The notes under the pieces are model-generated. The model saw nothing but the letters and a program-made list of their open reading frames with translations, ran no database searches and was not told where the DNA came from. This document shows positions 1-6,889 of a stretch of 25,701 nt of DNA, one piece after another. Numbering within the stretch: the stretch's first letter is position 1; each line of letters begins with the position of its first letter. This DNA is from JAEUMD01 sp050250815 (GTDB lineage: Bacteria; Pseudomonadota; Alphaproteobacteria; Rhizobiales; Hyphomicrobiaceae). The stretch covers positions 1 through 25,701 of the forward strand of contig JBFWNY010000047.1 of assembly GCA_050250815.1 (NCBI GenBank), in the 5' to 3' direction. Position numbers and translations under genes: made by a program.

Positions 1-189
1 CTCTCGCCCAAGCATCCCGATGCAGTCGCGGGGCTCAAGGCTCTCGGGCTGGACGACGCCTCCATCGCTTCCCCTCTTAAGCTCTTGCCGCCGAATGCCA
101 GCTCGAATGCCAGCGCCCCGTCTCCCTCGCCTTTCCCAGCCACAGGCGGGGGCGGTGGAGGGGGCATATTGGGGGGCGGGCTTTATTGA
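1..189 (+). CDS. C-terminal end of a TPR-type secreted protein (5' end outside window)
   Basis: The reading frame is open from the first base and ends at TGA 187-189, giving 62 residues. The first part reads LSPKHPDAVAGLKALGLDDA. This resembles the last helix of the large TPR protein at 3569-6853, which ends LDPTNALALQRLKALGSP, so I read it as the last TPR helix of a paralogue. After it come a Ser/Pro/Ala-rich stretch and a glycine-rich tail (seven Gly in a row, then ILGGGLY). A similar poly-glycine tail closes the secreted protein at 8573-9247. The kinship to TPR proteins rests on this short similarity. The role is unknown, probably a periplasmic scaffold as inferred for the large paralogue. 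Confidence 0.6.
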   Translation, partial: LSPKHPDAVAGLKALGLDDASIASPLKLLPPNASSNASAPSPSPFPATGGGGGGGILGGGLY

Positions 190-205
190 GCCGGCTCCTT
201 ACCTT

Positions 206-227
206 CCCGCCTTTTCGCGGGGGCGGG
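206..227 (+). terminator. Weak hairpin after the left-edge TPR gene
   Basis: CCCGCC at 206-211 pairs with GGCGGG at 222-227 across a 10-base loop, 17 bases after the stop codon of the left-edge gene. There is no T-run after it, so termination is only a possibility. Confidence 0.3.
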
Positions 228-269
228 GAATGTTCAGAGTCTAGGATCAGATCCGAATGGAGATTTTGC

Positions 270-362
270 ATGACACGTCTCGGATGGATTTCCGCAATTC
301 AAGCTCTCGCGCAGGCAGGATCGCATTCCGACTTCTTACCAACAACTTATTCTCGGGGGTGA
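270..362 (+). pseudogene. Truncated copy of the small secreted-protein gene found at 3195-3500
   Basis: ATG at 270 opens a 30-codon frame starting MTRLGWISAIQALAQAG. It nearly matches the start MTRLGWISAILFLIQAG of the gene at 3195-3500 on the other strand. The upstream bases, including the GGAGA ribosome-binding site, are also conserved. After about 17 codons the similarity is lost and the frame stops at TGA 360-362, two bases before the ATG of the next gene. In both places the copy follows a TPR gene by about 70-80 bases. It is best read as the broken partner of a duplicated TPR-plus-small-protein pair. It could also act as a leader peptide coupled to the next gene, but nothing shows that directly. 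Confidence 0.5.
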
Positions 363-364
363 TC

Positions 365-1204
365 ATGTTTCTTGTGGCCGGTTCAAACCTATACGGCAAG
401 TGCGATGCCGTGCCTGGACGCTTTTTTGTCGGGACGAATTTTGTGCATTTGCTCTTCATCCCGCTCATTCCGTTGGGCACATATTTGGTGCGCGAGGACG
501 AGTATGAACATGGATGGCTTTCGGGCGAATGGAAGGGGATCCCCCTCGGCTGGTTCAGCCCCAAGTCATGGATTTTCGCTTGGCTCCGAGCAGCCTTCGT
601 AAGCGCAGCACTCCTCGTCTCGTGGCACCTCATATCCGGTGCGTTCCGCTCCTTTTTCGCGGGCGCAGATGCGCCCTCGTTCTGGGTGCGAGTTGGTGGA
701 TGGCCGCCGTTGCTCACGTTTGTCGGGTCGGTGGTTGGCTTGTGGCTTCTGCAAGCTTTATCCCACGCCTCTGCAGCGCGTGCCCGTACACTTGGCAACA
801 TTCTCGATACGGGCGTAATGCCGCAGAAAACCGGAGAAGAGATCGCGGCCAGTATCGACAGGGCCGGTCGCTACTCGTTGATCGCAGCAGTGATTTTGTC
901 CGCCGCAGCGGCTTGCCTAGCATACCTGTCGACCAATACGATTGCCAGCACAGGTCTAGTTGCGCTGATGTTGGGATTGGCATTTTTGGCCTTCTACATC
1001 GCGAAGCGAAGGATCCACGGCGCGATAGGGGCTGCTGGGCTATACCTGATTGCGATGCCGATCGTGTGCTTCACGGTGATCTGGCTTTTCGAACTGAAAA
1101 ATGAAGAAGGTTGGCACCCAATTTCTACAGGCCTCACTATTTCGACGGTCTTTTTCGCCATATACGTGCTCATACGCCTGAGGACGGAGGCCGGGCATCG
1201 CTAA
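365..1204 (+). CDS. Multi-spanning membrane protein of unknown function
   Basis: The protein has 279 residues. The N-terminal segment (MFLVAGSNLYGKCDAVPG, then a hydrophobic stretch ending PLIPLGTYLV) resembles the start of a family of uncharacterised bacterial membrane proteins that I recall but cannot name with certainty. About six further hydrophobic segments follow up to residue 275, ending in a basic tail. I chose ATG 365 because GGGGG lies 5-10 bases upstream and the family-like segment begins exactly there. An in-frame ATG at 257 would add 36 residues, but those read through the broken gene copy at 270-362 in another frame and look non-coding. The 3' end overlaps a relic gene on the other strand by 35 bases. 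Function is unknown. Confidence 0.7.
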   Translation: MFLVAGSNLYGKCDAVPGRFFVGTNFVHLLFIPLIPLGTYLVREDEYEHGWLSGEWKGIPLGWFSPKSWIFAWLRAAFVSAALLVSWHLISGAFRSFFAGADAPSFWVRVGGWPPLLTFVGSVVGLWLLQALSHASAARARTLGNILDTGVMPQKTGEEIAASIDRAGRYSLIAAVILSAAAACLAYLSTNTIASTGLVALMLGLAFLAFYIAKRRIHGAIGAAGLYLIAMPIVCFTVIWLFELKNEEGWHPISTGLTISTVFFAIYVLIRLRTEAGHR

Positions 1205-1413
1205 GCGTCCGAAACAACTCCGCCTGGTCGCCATCTGCGAATGCGCAAATGACAAGATCCTCCCCGTCTTTACGCAGTGGATAGGAGCTGGGAAGCGGAT
1301 CAAGACTGGCCACAAGGCTGCTGATGGCGTCGGCCTGCGCATGTGCCGCCGCCTTTTGCTAGCGCCACGCGGTAGGGCCAACCATTGCGCGTCCTTCCCG
1401 AACTCAACTGCAT
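1170..1413 (-). pseudogene. Frameshifted small gene, WPYRV family, copy 1
   Basis: From ATG at 1413 one frame reads through NGWPYRVALAK. After a one-base shift near 1351-1356 another frame continues AAAHAQADAISSLVASLDPL and LRKDGEDLVICAFADGDQAE, ending at TGA 1170-1172. Joined, the roughly 80 residues align along nearly their whole length with the broken gene at 9480-9733 (WPYRVQLA near the start, GGDVVCFCFATESDAAIF later). I recall similar short proteins in Hyphomicrobiales, with a WPYRV start and a V-F-CF-DAE-F-RF end, but cannot name a function. The frame is broken by one indel, so I call it a pseudogene. A sequencing error is the alternative. Confidence 0.55.
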
Positions 1414-1444
1414 AACCTGGGTACTTCCGTGCGGGCCGTTCCTC

Positions 1445-1471
1445 GCCGGCGGCAGGATCGCTGCCGCCGGC
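1445..1471 (-). terminator. Strong hairpin just downstream of the 1479-1850 gene
   Basis: GCCGGCGGCA at 1445-1454 pairs perfectly with TGCCGCCGGC at 1462-1471 around a 7-base loop. It begins 7 bases beyond the stop codon of the minus-strand gene. No U-tract follows, so it may end transcription weakly or protect the 3' end of the message. Confidence 0.5.
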
Positions 1472-1478
1472 TCGCCGC

Positions 1479-1850
1479 CTAATATCCCTTTGAATCGCAT
1501 TCGTTCTTGAATGCTAGCACCTTTGCCTCGTCGATGTTCTTGAGCGGTAGGCCCTGCGCGATGGCCGATTTGGCATCGGCGCATGCGAGAGGAACATTGC
1601 CGAGGGAGAGGTAGTGCTGAAATCGCATGAGGTATACGGCCTGGAGGCGCCCTTCTCGTCCCTCGGCCATCTCTGGCATGCTGTTTAGGGCGATAAGGCC
1701 CGAGCAGGCGTCGATCGCCTCCTGTCCGCTACCGTAGACACACGCCTTGCCAGCTTCTTCGAGAGGATTGTCCTGAGCCTGGGCCGGAAAAAAGCAGGCC
1801 AGCGAGGCTCCGAGTGCAATTCCGCTTAACGTGCGCATTACGATTGACAT
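1479..1850 (-). CDS. Small secreted protein with a cysteine-pair, TPR-like unit
   Basis: The 123-residue protein starts at ATG 1850, six bases after a strong GGAGGAG site. It begins with a signal peptide (MSIVMRTLSGIALGASLACF, cleavage likely after PAQA), so it is predicted to be periplasmic. The mature part holds C37 and C49 in the pattern ACVYGSGQEAIDACSGLI. The large TPR protein at 3569-6853 repeats this pattern five times. It is followed by two helices (VYLMRFQHYLSLGN and LACADAKSAIAQGL) that look like one TPR hairpin. I therefore read it as a one-unit relative of that protein. Its partner is unknown. A membrane-protein gene lies 62 bases upstream on the same strand. Confidence 0.75.
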   Translation of the reverse strand: MSIVMRTLSGIALGASLACFFPAQAQDNPLEEAGKACVYGSGQEAIDACSGLIALNSMPEMAEGREGRLQAVYLMRFQHYLSLGNVPLACADAKSAIAQGLPLKNIDEAKVLAFKNECDSKGY

Positions 1851-1912
1851 AATGAACTCCTCCAGAATCCATCCCGTCACCGGCCGCAGGATCAGCCTGA
1901 GCCTGATAGTAG

Positions 1913-2203
1913 CTACGTCACCATCATCCACGCGAAGTCGACGAGACCAATGTAGATCGTGAGCTTGTTCACCCATTCGAGGGGCGTCGTGGGCCAGGGG
2001 AAGAAGCCGCGCTGAACAACGGAGGCAACTGCCGAGAGGAAAGGTATACCGACCCATGCGGCCGTTGCTACGAGCACGATACTTGCGAGAAACGCAGTAG
2101 CGAAGGCCACCGCCGCCACGGGCTCGCGATAATTGGCAGCCCATTCGTAGCAACGAATGATTGACCTCCTGCATGCCTCGGTCTTCCCGCCGGGCACGAG
2201 CAT
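1913..2203 (-). CDS. Small membrane protein, start uncertain
   Basis: The frame ends at TAG 1913-1915 and encodes two hydrophobic segments (PVAAVAFATAFLASIVLVAT and a C-terminal one, LTIYIGLVDFAWMMVT). It looks like a small inner-membrane protein of about 80-96 residues. The only upstream ATG nearby is at 2203, inside a 63-base element that also lies upstream of the gene at 9821. That suggests the true start is further in. A perfect AGGAGG at 2165-2170 stands six bases before an in-frame ATT at 2156-2158. Initiation at that ATT, or an ATG mutated to ATT, is plausible. A GTG a little further in is a third option. Function unknown. Confidence 0.45.
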   Translation of the reverse strand: MLVPGGKTEACRRSIIRCYEWAANYREPVAAVAFATAFLASIVLVATAAWVGIPFLSAVASVVQRGFFPWPTTPLEWVNKLTIYIGLVDFAWMMVT

Positions 2204-2252
2204 CGTATACGGCGTGTGCGAAAGCAAATCGGCTTCTGGTCTTAGGACCGGT
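2190..2252 (-). repeat. 63-base upstream element, copy 1 (inverted relative to 9735-9796)
   Basis: Read on the minus strand from ACCGGTC to GCCCGG, this stretch matches 9735-9796 at about three bases in four, with one gap. The longest shared block is ATTTGCTTTCGC preceded by a near-palindromic GGTC-TTA-GGACC core. Both copies lie just upstream of a small protein gene. Confidence 0.55.
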
Positions 2253-2321
2253 CCGAAGACCTCGGCCCGACAAAATCCCAATGGGACGGGAACAGCGTCT
2301 TGGAATGCGTTGCGCGGCCCG

Positions 2322-2390
2322 ACGCTTGTTCGCTACCTCGGCATCGAGGTAGACGACGCCATAGTGATCGCCAAGAAGATCGATATCTGA
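2322..2390 (+). pseudogene. C-terminal remnant of a tyrosine recombinase (phage-type integrase)
   Basis: The frame reads TLVRYLGIEVDDAIVIAKKI, then DI and TGA at 2388-2390. This is the characteristic tail of a tyrosine-recombinase family common in alphaproteobacteria, where the catalytic tyrosine sits in a motif of the form VRYLG-E-DDAL-I. Nothing upstream in any frame looks like the rest of the enzyme, which would normally be about 300 residues or longer, and the small gene on the other strand lies there instead. It is therefore a leftover of a mobile element that once inserted near here. Confidence rests on motif recognition alone. Confidence 0.6.
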
Positions 2391-2829
2391 ACCCTGGCGC
2401 AGTCCCCAACAAGCAGGCGTGGTCGGCGACCGCTCGTTGTCTCAAATCATGGGCACGCCTACTTCGCCTTTTGCGATACGTGCGATGATATTCAAGTTGA
2501 AACGGAAGTGCACTCGGCAAGCAACTCGATCCCCCTTGCAACCCGAATTGTTCGACGGAAGCTTCAGGTCATTTTGCGGCTTGATGCATTGCATGTGTGG
2601 ACACCGTCCAGCTAAAGACGCGCCACTCGTTCAACGCAACCGCCCAGAAGGGGCAAACTCAATCGGTGGAGCACCCTCTTGTCCGACCGCCATGCCCTTT
2701 GGTTCCAGACGTTGATCCAGAGGCAGTCGAGCGATCGTGGCCCAAGGTTGCCGAAATCAATATCCGAACGGACAACCTCATCCCGTTCGTTTGGCTCGGC
2801 ACCCTCGTGCTCGCGGGGCGCCGCCATAG
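2391..2829. other. No confident gene; probably decayed DNA
   Basis: Both strands were read. Short frames exist, including a plus-strand stretch around 2713-2830 (VDPEAVERSWPKVAEINIRT) that looks faintly protein-like. None has a convincing start, ribosome-binding site or recognisable family. The block follows an integrase remnant and lies beyond the 3' end of the minus-strand operon. Confidence 0.4.
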
Positions 2830-3174
2830 CTACCACCACCGGTACTGCGTCCCGGTTTTCACCATCGCGATGACGCGCCTTATCCGCAGCACAGCGATCC
2901 CCTGGTCGCGGCGAGATTTGGTCTCGCACGCGGCAAAGGTTTCGTAAGTCCACAACTCGTCGGTCGGGAGCATACTCGCCTTGACCTCCTCCCAAGTCGC
3001 CGTCAGGTAGGTTCCCGGCGGCGCAGCCAGCGTCCACTTCTTGCTATGACTGCGGGCCAACAGATCCTCGACCTGCTCCGCGGCGATGCGGTCGACAAGG
3101 CAGGACCTCGGCAGCAAGGACGCCGGGGTCCCGAGAGAGGGATCTGGCAATCTCAGAATCGGTCTTTTGGTCAT
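2830..3174 (-). CDS. Hypothetical 114-residue protein
   Basis: I do not recognise a family. The protein starts MTKRPILRLPDPSLGTPASL and continues with a charged, probably soluble body: an acidic helix (VDRIAAEQVEDLLARSHSKK), a WTLAAPPGTYLTATWEEVKA segment and a basic C-terminus ending TGTQYRWW. There is no signal peptide or membrane segment. It lies 20 bases downstream of the small membrane-protein gene at 3195-3500 on the same strand, so it is probably the last gene of the minus-strand operon that begins near 9247. The start ATG 3174 has only a weak GGGCG upstream. The frame extends upstream through the neighbouring gene, which is not expected to be coding. Confidence 0.5.
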   Translation of the reverse strand: MTKRPILRLPDPSLGTPASLLPRSCLVDRIAAEQVEDLLARSHSKKWTLAAPPGTYLTATWEEVKASMLPTDELWTYETFAACETKSRRDQGIAVLRIRRVIAMVKTGTQYRWW

Positions 3175-3194
3175 CGGCGTTGACACTGCGCCCT

Positions 3195-3500
3195 TTATCT
3201 TGCGTCCCGGTATCCCTTCCAGACGCCAAACAGGGTCAGCGCCGAACCAATTGCGAGGGCGATCCAGGCATATATGGTACTCGTCTTTGCGTCGTCCTCG
3301 AGCCTCCAATGCGTCGTCATGCAATTCAAACGCTCATTCTGGTTCGGAGTTTGTGATCTCGCTCCCCAGCGGTCGTCGCACCTGTATTGCGCCAATTCGT
3401 GATGCATCCGGGCCTGTCCACTGAACTGACTGATGGCGCTGCCGGCGAGCCCCGCCTGTATGAGAAAGAGAATGGCGGAAATCCATCCAAGTCGTGTCAT
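3195..3500 (-). CDS. Small protein with N- and C-terminal membrane segments
   Basis: The 101-residue protein starts at ATG 3500 behind GGAGA. It has a hydrophobic N-terminus (MTRLGWISAILFLIQAGLAG), a hydrophilic middle with two cysteines (YRCDDRWGARSQ, LNCMTTHWRLEDD), and a second hydrophobic segment near the end (IYAWIALAIGSALTLFGVW) followed by the basic tail KGYRDAR. It is predicted to sit in the inner membrane with the middle part in the periplasm. It follows the large TPR gene by 68 bases on the same strand. The first 60-70 bases of the gene and its ribosome-binding site reappear at 255-320 on the other strand, also after a TPR gene. Function unknown. Confidence 0.65.
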   Translation of the reverse strand: MTRLGWISAILFLIQAGLAGSAISQFSGQARMHHELAQYRCDDRWGARSQTPNQNERLNCMTTHWRLEDDAKTSTIYAWIALAIGSALTLFGVWKGYRDAR

Positions 3501-3568
3501 GAAAATTCTCCATAGAGGTTCCAAGCAAATGGATACAGAGTTCGTCCGTCGGGAGCGGACGTGATGCT

Positions 3569-6500
3569 TCAAGGGCTGCCCAGGGCCTTGAGCCGTTGCA
3601 GCGCGAGCGCGTTAGTGGGATCAAGTCCGAGGGCGGTTCGGTAGTCGTCGCGCGCGCCTTGTGGGTCTCCCTTCTTCTCGGCGATGGCGCCGCGGATGGC
3701 GATAAGCTGAGCCTTTAGTGGGCCGGCAATCGGCGTCTGAGAGAGCGCTGACCGCAAATCGGCTTCGGCCTCCTTGTATTTGGCGAGGGCGTAGTATGTG
3801 GTTGCACGTTCCCCAAAGGCGCCGGCTGACGGGAAGCGCTCGATCTCGCGCGCGAAATCCGCAAGCGCGGCTATGTCCCCACGATTGCGCAGGATGATTC
3901 CGCGCATCAACGAAACGCGCGGGATGTTTATACCGCCCTCGATTGCCTTCGTGAGGTCAGCGAGCGCGCCTTTATCGTCCAGCGAGTACTGGGCTGTGAC
4001 CACGCCGCGAAGACCGTATGCCGTCAGATTGCCATTCAGAGAGATGGCCTGATTGAAATCCGCGATAGCTTCCTTCGGCTGATTCCGCATGTGGTGGACT
4101 TGGCCGCGGATGGCATACGCCGCCGACCGCCGTTCCGCTCGCTCCGAAGAGTTGCCGATGATCTTGGTGCATTCAGTGAACTGGGCATTCAGGTCCGCGG
4201 CTTGCCAGCACGGCCCCTCACCGGAGCCGCCTGCCAGAGCGATCTGCAGCTCCTTGGCCTGAGCGTTGTTCGGATTGATGGCCAGCGCTTTCGCTGCCGC
4301 CTCGGCTGCCTCATTGTTGCGTCCGAGCGCGGCGAGAGCCATGGCACGCTTGCGATGCGCATCGTCGGATAGCGGCGCGGCCTTCGCTAGCGCATCGAAA
4401 TCGGCGAGTGCCGAAGCCCAATTCTTCGCCTGCGCGTGGTACAGGCCACGCAGCTCCAGCGCCTGGACATGATTTGGCTCGACACGAATGATCTCGCTGA
4501 AGTCCGCAATGGCTTTGTCGACTTCGTTGAGCCGACTGTAGGCGAGGCCGCGCAGCAGCCGCGAGCGCGTGCTGCCTTGCCCGGCATTTATCGCACGGCT
4601 GCAGAACTGGATCGTTCGCTCGGGCGGACGCGTGTTGGTGTTCGTTGTGCATTCGAAGACGTTGCGGAGGCGGCCGGCGGGAGAATTCCGGGCAAACTCG
4701 TCCAATTGCCTTTTGTAGACATCCGAGGCCGGGGCTAATTTCAACGCTGCCGCGAGATCGGCGCGCGCACCATCGATGTCGCCGATACCCAAAAGAAACA
4801 TGTGGCGCTTGTAGTGCATTCCTGGAATGGCAGGCGCAAGTTCGATCAACTTGTCGTAGTGGCGCCGGGCCGCTACGTCGTCGCCGACCTCTTCACTAAA
4901 GAGAGCGCGGACGTAGTGGAAATCGATGATGTCGGGCGCCAGATCGAGAGCACTGTCGATATCTTTGAGCTTCTGCTTGTACGTGTCGAAAACCGCCTGC
5001 TCACCCGCGACCGGGACGGGAGACGTCCGTCCGCGCTGGAACAGAGCTGCCGCTCGATCGTGTCCCTGCAGCCAGGCGATCAATGCTGTGCAGGCTGCAA
5101 TGCGCCTGCCGTCGTCTGGTTCTAACGTGCAGCGGTCGCTGTCCGGGTCGAGCGTCGTAAGGCCGCCGAGCCTTTTCAACATGTCCAATGCGTTCTTGTT
5201 CTCCGCATCGAGCCGCAGGATCGAGCGGTAGTCGCGGATGGCGGCGTTCGAATTGCCGAAGTCCGACCAGGCCCAGGCACGGAAGTCGATCATGGCGATC
5301 TTGACGGCTTTTTCGATTTGCGGGAGCGCGAGTGCAATATTTATGTCCTCGGACGCGGCTGCGAGTTCGAGCGTCGATTTTGCTGTCATGATGGAGGCGA
5401 GGCCACGAACACCGTAGGGTCCCCGGTCCTTCGGATCGAGCTCCAAAGCCTTCGAGCAATCGGCGACCGCCTCCGGATATCGGCCGAGCCTCCACTGCAA
5501 CTCGCAGCGCCACGCGTAGCGTGAAGCTTTCTTCGGATCGAGCCTGATGAGTATGCTCACGTCGGCGAGCGCAGCGTTGTGGTCGCCCTTCATCTCACGC
5601 CAGATGGCGCGGTGCACGAGCGCCTCGACATTGTGCGGATCCTCGTTGAGGTCGACAGTCATGGCAGCCTCAAAGCGGGCGACGTTTTTCATCCAGCGGT
5701 CGGCGAGCTCGTGGCTGCCGGCAGCGACCGCCGATTCCGGATCGATCCGCTTCGCTTCCTCCGCGTCCTTCATCGCGAGATCGAACCGTTGCGTGCCGGC
5801 ATGTCCGTCGCTGCGCCACGCATAGATGGCAGCCAGCTCTCTGCCCTGGTAGGCCTTGCTGTCGATCAACCTGGTGCAAGCCGCGATGGCCTCGAGCTTT
5901 TCGCCCCTATGGCAAGCCCGCAGGTCTTTCTCGCTGGTTCCCGGCGCCGGCCTGTCTGGATACCAGTAGACGGATTTCTTCAGCCGAATCCGCTCCTCTT
6001 CCGACATCGGCGGTAGGTTGAAATCACGCGCCTTCAGGTCGGATAGAAACGATGCAGACGGTGCTGGCGCCGCCGGTAGCGTGCTCTGTGCCGCGGGCGG
6101 CGACGCGGCAGCGACGCTCGATTGGGGAGGCGGCGACTGCTCTACTGCGGGCTTCTTGCTCCCCCAAAGCCACGAGAACCAGCCGGGCTTCTCTTGGGCC
6201 GCCGGTTGAGTTGAATTTGCGGAACTTGCGGATGCGGGGGCTAAAGCCGGTGGTAGCGTCGGTGCAGCGGAAACGGTCGAGGACGGAGCACTCGGCCTGG
6301 GCTGATCGGACGTGACGCACGTTTTTCCCTCCCACTTGAGCGAGGGGCAGGCATCGCGGGAACGCTTAAATGGGTATTCGGCTCTCTTGCTACCGAGTTC
6401 GACGGCTTTCTGGAAGTCGGCATGGGACAACGCCGGGCGTCCGAGGCGATAGTGAACGTATCCGCGCTTGAGGTAGGATGGTGCGTAGCCGGGGTTGAGC

Positions 6501-6853
6501 GTGATCGCCTGATCGAGATCGGCGAGCGCCTCGGGAAGCTTGTCCCCGACGGCGGACGCTGCGCCGCGGACGTGGAAGACGTAGCCGCGCTGCCTGGTGG
6601 TCCAGTTGGTTCGCTGAAGGGCCTTCGTGCAGGCATTGATGACGCGCTCGATCGAGCGGCGATTGTCGCTGCTCCAGTATTCCTTGCATCCCGATTTCTC
6701 GACGGGTCGAATTTCGCGATCGAACGCCTTCGACTCCGCCTCGAACCGAGCGGTCCGTTCCGCATCAGTTTCGGCGAGCGAGCCGGCGGCAGTGAACATC
6801 ACCGCGGTCAGCCAGACGACGATCTTGCCTCGAGAGAGAAATCGAAAACGCAT
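3569..6853 (-). CDS. Large secreted TPR-repeat protein with repeated cysteine pairs
   Basis: The 1094-residue protein has an N-terminal signal peptide (basic start, hydrophobic IVVWLTAVMFTAAGSLA) and so should act in the periplasm or on the cell surface. It is built of at least a dozen TPR-like helix pairs, such as EALADLDQAITLNPGYAPSY, AIADFSEIIRVEPNHVQAL and AIADFNQAISLN. A Pro/Ser/Ala-rich linker with a tryptophan-rich patch (GWFSWLWGSKK) spans about residues 184-268. Five times a pair of cysteines 12-19 residues apart opens a block: C56/C75, C314/C326, C575/C588, C735/C751 and C882/C895, with the second Cys in a motif like I-A-A-C-T-x-L-I. These may form disulfides. TPRs bind proteins; the ligand is unknown. 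AGGAAAGGAAG precedes ATG 6853. The gene lies 36 bases after the DUF805/FGE-like gene, so they are probably co-transcribed. Confidence 0.85.
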   Translation of the reverse strand: MRFRFLSRGKIVVWLTAVMFTAAGSLAETDAERTARFEAESKAFDREIRPVEKSGCKEYWSSDNRRSIERVINACTKALQRTNWTTRQRGYVFHVRGAASAVGDKLPEALADLDQAITLNPGYAPSYLKRGYVHYRLGRPALSHADFQKAVELGSKRAEYPFKRSRDACPSLKWEGKTCVTSDQPRPSAPSSTVSAAPTLPPALAPASASSANSTQPAAQEKPGWFSWLWGSKKPAVEQSPPPQSSVAAASPPAAQSTLPAAPAPSASFLSDLKARDFNLPPMSEEERIRLKKSVYWYPDRPAPGTSEKDLRACHRGEKLEAIAACTRLIDSKAYQGRELAAIYAWRSDGHAGTQRFDLAMKDAEEAKRIDPESAVAAGSHELADRWMKNVARFEAAMTVDLNEDPHNVEALVHRAIWREMKGDHNAALADVSILIRLDPKKASRYAWRCELQWRLGRYPEAVADCSKALELDPKDRGPYGVRGLASIMTAKSTLELAAASEDINIALALPQIEKAVKIAMIDFRAWAWSDFGNSNAAIRDYRSILRLDAENKNALDMLKRLGGLTTLDPDSDRCTLEPDDGRRIAACTALIAWLQGHDRAAALFQRGRTSPVPVAGEQAVFDTYKQKLKDIDSALDLAPDIIDFHYVRALFSEEVGDDVAARRHYDKLIELAPAIPGMHYKRHMFLLGIGDIDGARADLAAALKLAPASDVYKRQLDEFARNSPAGRLRNVFECTTNTNTRPPERTIQFCSRAINAGQGSTRSRLLRGLAYSRLNEVDKAIADFSEIIRVEPNHVQALELRGLYHAQAKNWASALADFDALAKAAPLSDDAHRKRAMALAALGRNNEAAEAAAKALAINPNNAQAKELQIALAGGSGEGPCWQAADLNAQFTECTKIIGNSSERAERRSAAYAIRGQVHHMRNQPKEAIADFNQAISLNGNLTAYGLRGVVTAQYSLDDKGALADLTKAIEGGINIPRVSLMRGIILRNRGDIAALADFAREIERFPSAGAFGERATTYYALAKYKEAEADLRSALSQTPIAGPLKAQLIAIRGAIAEKKGDPQGARDDYRTALGLDPTNALALQRLKALGSP

Positions 6854-6889
6854 CTTCCTTTCCTGTCACTCCAGCCAACCCAAGTGCCT

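Noticed and set aside
1345..1360. Programmed frameshift at CAAAAGG in the 1170-1413 relic
   Set aside because: The needed shift is +1, not -1; the A-run is short, and the second copy of the gene is broken at a different place with no slippery sequence.
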